From Roridomyces roridus (lineage: Eukaryota; Basidiomycota; Agaricomycetes; Agaricales; Mycenaceae): a stretch of 64,000 nt of DNA. Positions within the stretch are counted from its first letter, which is position 1, and the number at the start of each line of letters is the position of its first letter. This document shows, piece after piece, positions 12,106 through 21,353 of the stretch. Location of the stretch: positions 106,586-170,585 of the forward strand of contig JARKIF010000071.1 in the NCBI GenBank assembly GCA_029378245.1, read 5' to 3'. The notes below the pieces were generated by a model. The model saw only the letters and a program-made list of their open reading frames with translations. It was not told the origin of the DNA and ran no database searches. The translations under genes and the position numbers were made by a program.

Positions 12106-12117
12106 GGGCCCATAACC
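12106..12117 (-). other. primer-binding site complementary to the initiator tRNA-Met anticodon arm
   Basis: On the minus strand the 5' LTR is followed immediately by GGTTATGGGCCC. The plus strand reads GGGCCCATAACC, which matches the anticodon stem-loop of eukaryotic initiator tRNA-Met (with CAU as anticodon) rather than the 3' CCA end that most LTR elements use. Copia-type elements are known to prime from an internal, cleaved initiator tRNA fragment, so this fits the Gag classification. Confidence 0.75.
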
Positions 12118-12310
12118 TGTTGAATTTGACAACTGATCTAATACAGGAGCTGGGGGACTTGCACTTGCAAGCCCCCGTATATATACTACATGCAATGCTG
12201 CGCCGCAGCTCTGCGCAGACTACGGCGCAGCCGTAGAAGCAAATACACGGCGTTCTAAATACTCCCAGGCCCGTGGTTTCTCCGTTCACACAGCGGGCCT
12301 ATTCCCAACA
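12118..12310 (-). repeat. 5' LTR of the Gag-only element
   Basis: This is the 193 bp right-hand copy. It is the 5' LTR for the minus-strand Gag and is followed outside by the TGCGT duplication. The leader between it and the Gag start (about 11970-12105) contains a short degenerate GTCGGTTC tandem repeat. Confidence 0.9.
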
Positions 12311-13610
12311 TGCGTCCTGCAATCAATTTGATGAGAGTCCGAGCCGAGAAGCCGATCCACCCGGCAGACCAAAAACCTCAACCATCCCCCGGCAACCATC
12401 GACTGACATCTGTTTCACATGATCCTTACACCTCAACCATGCTTCGAGCACTCGTTCTCCCAGCTCAAGCTCTGAAGCATTAAGTAAACTTCAACCAAAA
12501 CCATCAACCATCCACCATTTATTTTTTGGCGATAAATAACCTCATAAAGGATTGCCAGCGCATCACGCCCGAGCCGGCGGATGGATCGGTAGCCAAGTAT
12601 ACGCAAGAGGACGACATGCTCGAAGGACGAACGATGGGTCAATTCATCATTCTCCCGGATGGTAAACTCTTGGTTGTAAATGGAGGTTCGATTCCTTTCC
12701 TTTTGATTGAGTTCAACACAACTAATCTGACAATTCAGGTTTGAACGGAACTGCAGGTGTGCATGATTTATCATTTCGTTTGATTCCTTGTTGATGTTTG
12801 GTAGGGTTCGGTCGAAACACCACTGTGTTCTCGACAGACGAGATGCCGTACGGGCAGTCATATGCCTCCGGGCCTGTTGGTATGAAGTCGTCTATTATAT
12901 ATACCCACTTTACACTCAACGATTCACCTCAGGTCAGCCAGCCATCTTCGACCCCAACGCGCTGAAGGGCCAGCGGTGGTCCAACGCCGGCTTCGACACC
13001 TCCCCCATCGCTCGGCTCTACCACTCCTCCGCCATCCTCCTTCCCGACGCGTCAGTCTTCATAGCAGGATCGAACCCCAACCTGGATGTCAACACGAGCA
13101 GCATAGTTCCCTACCCGACGGAGTATCGCGCGGAGAAAATTGCTGTCTGACGCCAACGGCTCTGGCTCCAGCTCTGGCTCGCCGACGGACAGCGGGAACA
13201 CGTCTGCTGCTACGCAGAGCAGCGGTAGCTCATCCCACGTTGGGCTCATCGCAGGCATCGCAGGTGGTGCAGGCGCCCTCGCTCTCATTGCCATTGGCGT
13301 AGGCATCTGCCTCGCCCGTCGCCGCCGCCATGATCGCACACCGATGATTGCAGACAAGGCGGGGGCAGGGGCACCACAGCACGTTTCGTTTGGTGCACCG
13401 TATGCGTCCGAGTCCGTCAAAGCTGAAAGTCAGGTGTGGCTGACGGACGGGGATACCCGCGGACCGGGGACACCCGTGTCGAGCACGTATCGGGACATTG
13501 GGAACGCATCTCCCGTGTATGGATATTCCGATGCGCCGAGCTCGCAGTACGAGCAGGCCCAGTTTGAACCGTATCGGGACAACACATCAAGGCAGCCACC
13601 CAACTACTGA

Positions 13611-14051
13611 GCTGTCTTTTTCGTTTGTTTATATGGGGAGCCAATGGACTCGGTAGTATCTGGACTATAGACTTATTGCCTATTACTCGCACTCGTTTAC
13701 ATCTACATTTTGGCATGACACATCAATGAGAAAGGATGGGTTGTTTGCTAACGCTACAAGAAATGTACATGCGGTCTACAATTACAGTCTAAATAGCCTC
13801 GACGGCGTGCTCGCAGTCTTCTCACGGGGCTGAACGGGATCGTCCCGGGAGTTCTGGCGTCGGTTGGTGCAGTGTGGGTTTCTCCCTGCTACCGGCGTGA
13901 CTTCGTGCTGATAATATCATTTCAGTTTGATCCCTGTTGGTGGACTCGTTGGCTCGCCTTTGGCCGGCCTTGGTCTCACGGGTCTTTGGATCACTTGATT
14001 TGCTGCCTCTTGGCCTGAGCAATTACATCAACGGTGACGCTAATCTCGGCT
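13611..14051. other. intergenic, nothing recognised
   Basis: This is the downstream region of the oxidase remnant. No coding exon or repeat stands out. Confidence 0.4.
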
Positions 14052-14133
14052 CCAGATGTTAGGGCCGCCGGTGACATGATCCGAGCCAGATTTGATAACA
14101 AATCAGCAGTGGGATCACCGCCCTAACATCTGG
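14052..14133. repeat. 82 bp inverted repeat (hairpin MITE or structured site)
   Basis: CCAGATGTTAGGGC at the left is matched by GCCCTAACATCTGG at the right. A second interrupted block, GGTGA-CAT-GATCC against GGGATCACC, extends the stem to about 25 pairs around a roughly 28 bp loop. It may be a very small MITE; no target duplication is evident. Confidence 0.6.
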
Positions 14134-14164
14134 GGCATTTCACTTGGGTGACGGAGCTCAGCCT

Positions 14165-14745
14165 GTAGTCCCATTATAATATGCACCGGTCCGCCCACAG
14201 GTGCATGTTATAATGTGCACCCTGCATTTCCATGGGTGGTGCATATTATAATGCGCACCCAACCGGCACACCACTGCTGTACCAGCGGCTTGCCTCGGTT
14301 ATTCCCACCACTGCCGGCACCTCGGCAACCAATGCAGCTGTGCTGATGGCTTCCCGTTGGGGTGAATTACCAAATGGCAGTTCTCGGCTTATTGATACCA
14401 ATCAAAAACAGTGTTCCGAATAAGATAAATACTGTACAGTCAATATAAACATCACCAAACACCGCTACACCCAATTCCCGAAAGGGTAATAATGTATATG
14501 CCCTTCATCATTCCACCTCATCACTGGGCTCGAATCAGTACTATGCATCAAACGGACTCGGAATCAGCAGAAAAGAAGAAAAAACCAGGTGTGTATGCGC
14601 AAGAGAAAGTCGGTCATCAAAAGACAAGAAAAAGTTGAAATGGGTTGCACGTAACAGGATTCGAACCTCAGACGCCCCGTGCGAACCTTTGTCAGAGTGA
14701 ACGCAGGCAGTCTAGACCACTGAGTCATTATAGAATTGTCGTCTA
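14165..14745 (-). repeat. composite repeat, copy 1: tRNA-like head, body, MITE-like tail
   Basis: Read on the minus strand, 14745 to about 14640 shows a tRNA-like head with an A-box-like TGACTCAGTGGTCTAG and a perfect B box GGTTCGAATCC. The stems do not fold into a proper tRNA. A body with TCCGAGTCCGTTTGATGCA follows. The last 300 bp contain several TTATAATGYGCACC motifs and end in GTAG...CTAC inverted tips. An inverted copy of the whole composite lies at 26395-26933, and the tail halves look roughly 85% alike by eye. The head suggests a tRNA-derived SINE; the tail tips resemble a MITE. Confidence 0.7.
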
Positions 14746-15008
14746 GGAATCTCCATCGAATCCATCGACCCCACTCATCACAGATGTGAAAAGACAATAC
14801 ATACAAGACAACACCACTACGCCGAGTGCCCAATAAGGAAGCTAATGCAAAATTGACATGTCAGCGGAAAACTCGATTCATATATGTCAACCATGTACAT
14901 GAAAACACCTCTACCGATGCTTGAAAAGGAACGCGGGTGAAAACGAAAACAAGTACATGTAAAAGGCGATCAGCAATCCCGCATGTATGTTACCAGCACC
15001 CCACAGCC

Positions 15009-17888
15009 TCAGGTCTCGTCCGAGTCATCATCGCCACCGTTCCCCTCCTTGACTCCATATTCATCCTCGCCGTTCTCCTCCCCCGCTTGTTCCATCTCCC
15101 GCTCCAGGTCTTTATCGTGCATATCCATCTCCTCCTGCACAAGCCGCCGCTCTTCATCGGTCATCCCCGCGAAATCATCTTCTGCGTCTCCGAAGGGCTC
15201 GAAGAGTGGGTTGTCATGGCCATCACCCATCTCGATATCCTCGTCGCGAGGCGGTGGGGTGGGGTCAGAGTCGCCAGCCGTGGGTGAGGTCTCGGGGATG
15301 GGCTTCTCGGAGCACGGCTGTAGGGAGGCAGAAGAGGGGGTGATTTGGAGTGCGTCTCCCACGCCCGATTCGGGATCGTCATTGACAGATGCAACGCTGG
15401 CGGGTTCCGTGCCGTTACTGGGTGGCGTTGGGACGGGAGATGGTGGGGCAGGGGTAGCTGGACCGTCTGGTGTCTTTTGGGTATCACCGGTGTTCTGCGT
15501 GGGGTCGGGCGTATTGCCAGGGATGGAGGAATCTTGCTCTCCGATTTCGGGCGCGGGTGCGGCGCTGTCGGTCGTGAGTAAAAACATGTGGTAAGTGCTG
15601 TAACTGACCTTTTGTACGCCGCTCGTGGACGTGGCCGATCGGTACCCTCGGCTACCTTCTTTGCAGCAGGCTCCTCGTCTGGCTGGTCCGTGTCCTCATC
15701 GCCGCCTCGTTTGCTGGATAACAATTAGTGTCTACCAAATCATGGGAGAACGAGTGTACTTACCGCTTTGAAGCGCGCGTGGGTGCCTGCCGCGGCTCGA
15801 TCTGCTTCTTCTTTGCCGCGGACTTCTTCTTTCCCTTCCCCTTCCCCTTCCCCTTCCCCGCCTCCGCCTCCGCCTCCTTCTCCTTCGCGCCCTCGTCGTC
15901 TTGCTGCTGCTCGGAGTCGTCTTCGTCCGCCGGATTCTCCTCCATCATCTCCTTGTAGCCGAAGATGAGGTCCTCGAGAAACCCGACAAACTCCTTGTCC
16001 GCCCAGAGACTGCGCAAACCCTCACCCAGCCCCTCACCCTCCCCCTGGCTCACAATCGACTGCCCCCACCATGCTGCAGCCCGCACCAGCATCGTCAAAC
16101 CCTTGGTACCTCCTTTCCGCAACGGTGCCCAATCCTCCCACGTCACCGTCGACCCTGTTTCCTTCCAGGACCTCCTGCGCAACGCCTCGTCTTGACCATT
16201 AGGCATGATCGCTGCACACCACTCTACCAAGCGCGCTCCAAAACCACCCTCAAGCTTCTGGTCGACAGGTCTCCGGTGCTCCTTCTGCCACTGCCCGATC
16301 TCCTTGGGCCGAATCTTGCCCGGGTTTGGTAAAGGCTTTCCGTCAGCACGCGGCGCCCATCGCTTCTCAAACTCGACCATGAGAACGAGCAGCACGTCCC
16401 AGCGGGGACCCCAGTGCTTCTCGCCGATATACTCCCAGGCACTCTTGAGCTCACTGGGCCAAGAATCCTGGGCGACGGGGCGCACATCGGGCCACTCGTC
16501 TGCAGCAAGAGTGATGTCCGTCGTCATGGCAATGAGCTTGTCGAGATCGGGGGGAGTGGGAACTGTCGTGGTCACAGGAGGTGCCGTCGAGGACGTAGAA
16601 GGTGCGGCTGGTGCTGAGGACGACCCAGTCTTCGATGACGTTGCGGTCGTCGTGGGAGTGGTGGTCGTTGTGGGTGCGTCCTGGATTGTCGAGTCCGTAT
16701 CCTTCTTGATTGCGCGCTTGCGGCAGGTTTCCTTGGCTATACAATGTGTATAATGAGTCAAGTTTTTTCTCCGGGAAGGAACACAATAACACTCACAGAA
16801 CAATTTCCGCCCATAGCTTGTGATGTTATTTTCCATCGCAGTGAATGCTTTGGGCTCGGCCTTGCCCCACGTCTTGTTCGTTTCATAGCCGCTGGTTTCG
16901 GAGAAAACGCTTTTGGTACGTTGTCAGCAGCAGCCAGCTTCCAAGAATTGAATGCACATACGTTCGGAGTCGTACCTCACCGTTCTGCTCGCCCACAGGC
17001 CCAACAGCTAGAATGATGATGGCCATGCCCAAGCGCTCGGCGAGAGCATCTGCAAGCGGGATTCCGACACCATCGAACGTTGAGTAAGCCCTGAATTAAA
17101 TATGAGTCCTTCATGTCACGATGAAAAAGACAGGACACGCACTCGTGGTATTCTTCCGCAGTGTGCTCTACCATGTCATTCTTCTCGCGGAACTTCTTGA
17201 CCTTCTCGGCGTGCTCAGTATCCACCTCCGCAATCAGCGCGGCCTTGAAATCCTCTGGCTCCGCATCCCAGCACTTCTGCGCGTAGGTCTGGCAGAACGA
17301 CACGCGCATGTTGTCCCCCAACGTCGTCTTGGCTGCTTCCCACTCCTTGTCGAACCCCTTCTTTATCCGAGACGCGTAGTATTTCTCGGAATAGTGCTTG
17401 GCGTATGCCTTGCGACGGGGGACGCCACCAGCACCCAGATGCTGCATCGTCTTGAGGATGGAGCTGATAGCGCTGCGGTGAAGTCGCTTCCCAGTGTACT
17501 TGTGCCGATACCAGTTGCCAAGTTTCTGAAAAAGATGAGTATTTGCCCTGGATTCGCAGAGTAGTGTACGTACCGCCCGAAGCTCCGCAAAAACCTCACG
17601 ATAGTGCTTCTTCTCATCCTCGAGTGCATCCCCGGTGAGTCCCTCCCTTTTATCGACTGGCTTCCAGTCCTCAATGTCGCCATCTACATTCTGGGTGAAG
17701 GGAAGGTCGATTCCATAGCGGGAGATGAATTTCTTGGTGACATCATCGTAGAAGAGTGTGGAAGTCTGCCTCAAAGGATTCGAGGAACTTGAGTTTTTCG
17801 CCTTGGAAGCCAGACGGACGGCCAGGTCGTTTGCCAGTTTTTTGTCGTCCCATCGGAGTGAGGAGGATGTACTTTGATCGCTGACCAA
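15009..17888 (-). CDS. hypothetical protein with acidic and Lys/Gly-rich low-complexity C-terminal half
   Basis: At least four exons join on the minus strand. The N-terminal part (about 17885-17100) is well-behaved globular coding sequence (LRWDDKKLANDLAVRLASKA, KLGNWYRHKYTGKRLHRSAI, KKGFDKEWEAAKTTLGDNMR). The middle has a Thr/Pro linker, then a tryptophan-rich block (WPSELKSAWEYIGEKHWG, WEDWAPLRKGGTKGLTMLV). A (KG)n-type basic tract near 15830 follows, then a long Pro/Ser/Asp/Glu tail ending GGDDDSDET near 15009. I recall abundant uncharacterised paralogues of this kind in mushroom genomes but know no function. The start codon is unresolved: the first in-frame segment near 17888 begins with TTG, with a stop upstream, so a short first exon is probably missing. 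Confidence 0.6.
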
Positions 17889-18580
17889 GCAATCAAACTA
17901 CAAACAAATCTCAATCTCGACCTCCATGTACAGTGCCAAGCATTATCGTCCCACCAGTGAGTGAGGCTGCTGTTCTTTCTGCTTTCTTTTTGACATGTCT
18001 CCGACTTAGAACCAGTCGTATCTCGTGTCTCTACCTCCGACCCCACTGCCAAGCTAAGTACGTCGCACAGGTGAGGGAAATCCCATCGACGCACGCTCGT
18101 CTCTTGTACACTGATACCCTTTTCTTTCAGTCCATAAACGTACATGCAGCTCCTTCCCGTCCCTCCTCTACCATGGGCTCCGCGCGCTGATGAGTCCGAG
18201 AATTGGTGGGATATAAGCAATTGAGGTGTAGGGGGCGGTGTGGGAGGGGATCGGGTGGTAGATTGTGTGGTGAGTTTCATGTGCAAATGTATCCTCGTAT
18301 CTCTACAATGCTACTCTTTCAATTTGACGCGACAGAGCCGACTCTCAACGAAGATAGCCTTGCATAGCCACTGCATACATCCTAATCTTACCATCACTCT
18401 TCTTCGTAGAGTCCAGGGACGCGTAATTTTTCAAGCTCAATTGGACTGAACGGGTAAGTATCAAAATTCCAAGTTGCTTTGGATTGATTTTTAATGCCCT
18501 CTGTAGAGCCCGATTTCTTGCAACTTGAGATCAAATACTCATCTCCGCATCAAAAAATCATCAAAATCTTTTTGACCTCG
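17889..18580. other. intergenic, nothing recognised
   Basis: This is upstream of the minus-strand hypothetical gene. It probably contains that gene's first exon and promoter, but I could not identify either. Confidence 0.35.
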
Positions 18581-18979
18581 ATGCCCACTTTCATGCAGGG
18601 TGAGTGGGTTCCATTCTCTACTTTGTTTCAGTCTGAATTCCTTCTCTTCAGCCCCCTGCCCCCGTCGTAAACGTCATCATGGTCGAAGGATGCGTCTTGC
18701 CCGTTTCCTCCATCTGCGTGTCGTGCTCGCCGCAAGCTGGGAGGTACCCACTTGTGCGTACATTTCTTTCTCTCCTCATACACTAATCACTCGTTCTCCT
18801 AGCTCATATCACCCGCGACGACATCCTGTACCACATTGATTTCAATCGCACACATCCGTTCTTCCACACACCGACTTCGGCACCTCCCAGTCCTCCCATC
18901 AACATCGTCTCTCTGCCTTACCAGCCACCGGACCCGGTCAGAGGCGAATCTCCCGCGTGGCCCATGGGGTGTGGGTTAT
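18581..18979 (+). CDS. possible small spliced hypothetical ORF
   Basis: A plus-strand reading MPTFMQ, then after a plausible intron PAPVVNVIMVEGCVLPVSSI and CVSCSPQAGRYPL, then after a second intron HITRDDILYHIDFNRTHPFF, ends at a stop near 18979. The splice sites fit GT-AG and composition changes at the exon ends, but I recognise no family. It may be a fragment of transposon cargo. Confidence 0.3.
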
Positions 18980-19562
18980 AGGACTGAGTAGGGCTACATT
19001 ATCAATACACCGTAGAATCTCCAAATCAGAAACAAGTCGACAACGACTTGACTCCGATCACCGCACCCTCATGGTCTCCGCAAATCGCAGACGTCGCCAT
19101 CGTCTCCGTTTGGCCAGTCTCAGTCAGCGCCTTGGTCAGTACATGCAGTCATTGCTCGTTCCTTTACTGAATTTAAAATCCTCACAGCGCAGAAAAAGAA
19201 ACCTGCACCGAAACAAGTCTACAGAACTCGTTCCGTGACGGCTCCCGAACGCGCATGGAGGGCATGGGGTGTTAGTGGTGGTGGTGGGTGGCCCAACGAG
19301 GCGTGGGTCCTCGGGTGACGACTACGTGGTCTCAGTGGATATCAGCATGCGGTGGAACGATTGGGACGACTCGGCCCCGGCAATATCGACCCCGAACATG
19401 TATTCTCACGAAAAAAACATTATTCGACCTCGTGTATCTCCATGCCCGCCCGCATTCCGAATTCGAATCCTCGCACAACAACGCTACTCAGAATACAGGC
19501 AATCACTGGGATTCTTGGGTGAATGAGGGCCGGACCACATGCAGAATTGAAACAGGTGTACC
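18980..19562. other. unassigned stretch with short open frames
   Basis: Short plus-strand frames occur here, such as AQKKKPAPKQVYRTRSV near 19190, but none links convincingly to a neighbour. It lies between two uncertain ORFs in the KDZ neighbourhood. Confidence 0.3.
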
Positions 19563-20215
19563 TTAAGCTTGCCGAGGATCAAACACGGCAGCAGCGCGCG
19601 CTCGAGCCAGAGCCACGGAAAGAGGGTGTTCACCCTTCCCCTCCTCGCGAGATGAAGGGCCTGGCGTCATGGGAGCATCAAGAGCGGCGTGTGCAAGCCG
19701 GCGTTCCAAAGCTTCCAGAAGCTGTTGGTCCTGGCGCTCTTGGCGCGCACGGCAGGCGGCGAGAGAATTGGTGCCGGGGACACATGTGGATGTGGGCTTC
19801 CTCGCAACCGAAGTCATCGGTTTGGAGGGGCGGGGCAGAGGTGTTCCAGCCCGCGTTGCCCAGGGACGAAAGTGTAGATGCGCTCGAGGTCGGAGAGAGG
19901 GTTATAGATCGAAGCATCCCAGTTGGGTGGTGCGACTAGCTTTCCAGGAGCGCGGGCGGCCTTGGCGGCGTGGTAATCCTTCCAATAGCCTTTGGAATAT
20001 CGAATACGATTTTTAGGGCTTGATTCGTCGTGGGAAACGCGAGGCATGGGTGGTGGGGAGGAGCAGAGACGGATAGCCGATACGCTGGCGCTACTCCCCT
20101 TTGGGCGAAACGTGGTGCACCCGTCGTGCATGATGTAGCGCACTCGTCTATGCATTTCGACCAACTGGTTCAAAATTACGGGAGCTCCTCGAGCCTCACA
20201 GCGCTGTCTACCCAT
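19563..20215 (-). CDS. hypothetical protein, probably two exons
   Basis: The first part (20215 to about 19818) reads MGRQRCEARGAPVILNQLVE and later RYSKGYWKDYHAAKAARAPG and NPLSDLERIYTFVPGQRG. A second frame from 19817 reads RQERQDQQLLEALERRLAHA and ends DPRQA-stop at 19563. The two must be joined by a small intron or a frame change near 19815. Codon usage and an Arg/Ala-rich helical C-terminus look coding. No domain is recognised. I looked for a TET/JBP dioxygenase, which KDZ elements of mushrooms can carry, and saw no HxD motif. Confidence 0.4.
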
Positions 20216-20544
20216 TAAACGAGTTGGATACTCTATGAATCAAGATTTTCATGTGCCGCTGTGAGATACACGGATTGTGGTGAGTCTGAATGCTCAGCAC
20301 CTAAACGAACATCTCATCTGACTGTCCTTTACACAGTCAATATATTTTTCAATTTGTAAAAATCACAAACAGGGCACAGAAAAATTCGTGTAATTGCCCA
20401 TTCTGCTGGCGCCCGAGTCCCGTTTTAAATGCCCTACAGAGTCTGCCAGAAAAAATCGAAAATCTTCATCCGATTACCTATTGGGTGTTTCGGCAACATC
20501 CGGTCCTCTCTTCCTCTTGACTTCCACACTCAAATTTCTCTCTC

Positions 20545-21046
20545 ATGACCTTGCCATCCGTCCAGGCCTGTCAAGCACGACGCCTACTTCAATTCCGCAA
20601 ATACAACGACCGCAACTTCGAAATACGCAACAAAAATACCAGGGAGCGGATGGCTCGACTGCGTTCGGGACTTTCCCCCGAGGAACGGGCTGCGCGGCTT
20701 CTGGCTCGCCGGGAGTCAGACAGACAATACCGCCAGAAGTGTGTTGTTTCTCTCTCTTCCTTCCACTCAGCTGCTAACGCACAACGCAGAAATCGTGCTA
20801 CCATTGCTGACAAGGCCAAATACCATCGTCAAGCCGCCGCGGCTAAGAAGGAGGAACTTCGGTGTGTCCCTTTACTTGTGCATTTTTTGCAGCTAAAAGT
20901 TCCCTACTAGTCAAGAGCAAATGGCCCAACGAGCTATATTCCTTCAAGCACGTCGCCGGCACGCCCGAGCCAGCCGTGCTTGCCATCTCGCTGTTGATGC
21001 GATTCATGCGCGCGTAGCCGACGCGATGGATCGCGAGTCCGACTGA
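20545..21046 (+). CDS. small basic, arginine-rich helical protein of the KDZ neighbourhood
   Basis: Three exons (20545 to about 20738, about 20790-20862, about 20911-21046) give roughly 130 residues ending DAMDRESD. The protein is almost entirely Arg/Ala/Lys-rich helix: NTRERMARLRSGLSPEERAA, RLLARRESDRQYRQKNRATI, AKYHRQAAAAKKEEL. Repeats of this R-x-x-M-A-R-x-R type are common in short mushroom proteins near transposons. The charge pattern suggests nucleic-acid binding, but that is inference. It lies 1.5 kb upstream of the KDZ transposase in the same direction. Confidence 0.55.
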
Positions 21047-21353
21047 TCGGTCGCTTGGCACGAAACGTTCTAGATTACATCTACGTATACGTAGATTGTA
21101 TCTTGCTGCTCAATCGCATTATTCATTGGGCATGATTGATATCATCACTGGCCGGTGATCTGCATGTTGTCGGCATCCAATCGGGCACTCAGGAATGGCA
21201 ATGCAATTTTTCAGAGAGGCTATCAGAATGGGGCAACTTGCTCCGTCTGTATCTCTTACCTTAGCTTGCCAAGCCTCATGACCGAGAAATTCATTCCAGA
21301 TAATCAAGTTGTTGATGATCAATCCCGTCACACAGCCATTGTACTGCTTGATC

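Larger units (their letters stand above)
10880..12310 (-). mobile_element. Gag-only copia-type LTR retrotransposon, complete
   Basis: Two 193 bp LTRs (10880-11072 and 12118-12310) read as the same sequence by eye, begin TGTTGAATTT and end CCCAACA. They are flanked by the 5 bp target duplication TGCGT (10875-10879 and 12311-12315). The internal region is only about 1.05 kb and encodes a single Gag protein on the minus strand. No protease, integrase or reverse transcriptase is present. Read on the minus strand, the 5' LTR is directly followed by GGTTATGGGCCC and the 3' LTR is preceded by AGTGGGAG, a plausible purine tract. The apparent LTR identity implies recent insertion. It must depend on an autonomous copia-type partner elsewhere. 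Confidence 0.9.
10328..12546. mobile_element. TIR transposon inserted in an oxidase exon
   Basis: The element is bounded by the direct repeat AAGGAT (10322-10327 and 12547-12552). Removing the insert and one copy restores an uninterrupted reading through SKDCQRITPEP, so the boundaries are nearly certain. The left end TATAAGAGCATTTTTCAC and the reverse complement of the right end, TATGAGGTTATTTATCGCC, continue into AATAAAATGGTTGA and AATAAATGGTGGA, giving TIRs of about 35 bp. Inside, GATGGTT motifs on the left (about 10360-10470) are mirrored by AACCATC on the right (about 12375-12520). Without the nested LTR element (10880-12310) the host element would be about 790 bp and non-coding. Confidence 0.85.
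8167..13610 (+). pseudogene. copper radical oxidase (glyoxal/galactose oxidase type), disrupted
   Basis: Exons scattered over 5.4 kb rebuild most of a secreted copper radical oxidase. Recognisable pieces are the AKAGSFEVLGDTLVSAMM start of the mature part (about 8224-8280), AWGSVWDLNTNKAEVMDMKT, TFC with the cysteine of the Cys-Tyr cofactor, HLPNGSFATFGGNGAIGP, RWYSAAKALADGTITMIGG, YPASAATAMLPM, CQRITPEPADGS, and RLYHSSAILLPDASVFIAGS with the Tyr-His copper ligands (about 13010-13070). Three defects are visible. An insertion near 9366-9990 lies in an intron position. A transposon at 10328-12546 splits YPASKD from CQRIT inside an exon. Near 13135 the coding sequence jumps from TEYRAEK to a Ser/Gly-rich linker and one membrane helix (VGLIAGIAGGAGALALIAIG), so about 100 residues with the last copper-ligand histidine are gone. 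The signal-peptide region also needs a frame change from the ATG at 8167. Confidence 0.85.

Noticed and set aside
11091..12236. 381-codon plus-strand open frame
   Set aside because: It is the antisense of the Gag gene and the LTRs; Gag on the minus strand has the domain evidence.
14640..14745. Functional tRNA gene on the minus strand
   Set aside because: The B box is perfect, but acceptor, T and anticodon stems do not pair, and an inverted relative at 26.4 kb shows it belongs to a repeat.
14983..15594. 203-codon plus-strand Ser/Pro-rich frame
   Set aside because: It is antisense to the acidic tail of the minus-strand hypothetical gene, whose exons and splice sites are consistent.
19563..20215. 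TET/JBP-type oxygenase carried by the KDZ element
   Set aside because: I looked for the HxD motif and the double-stranded beta-helix pattern and did not see them.
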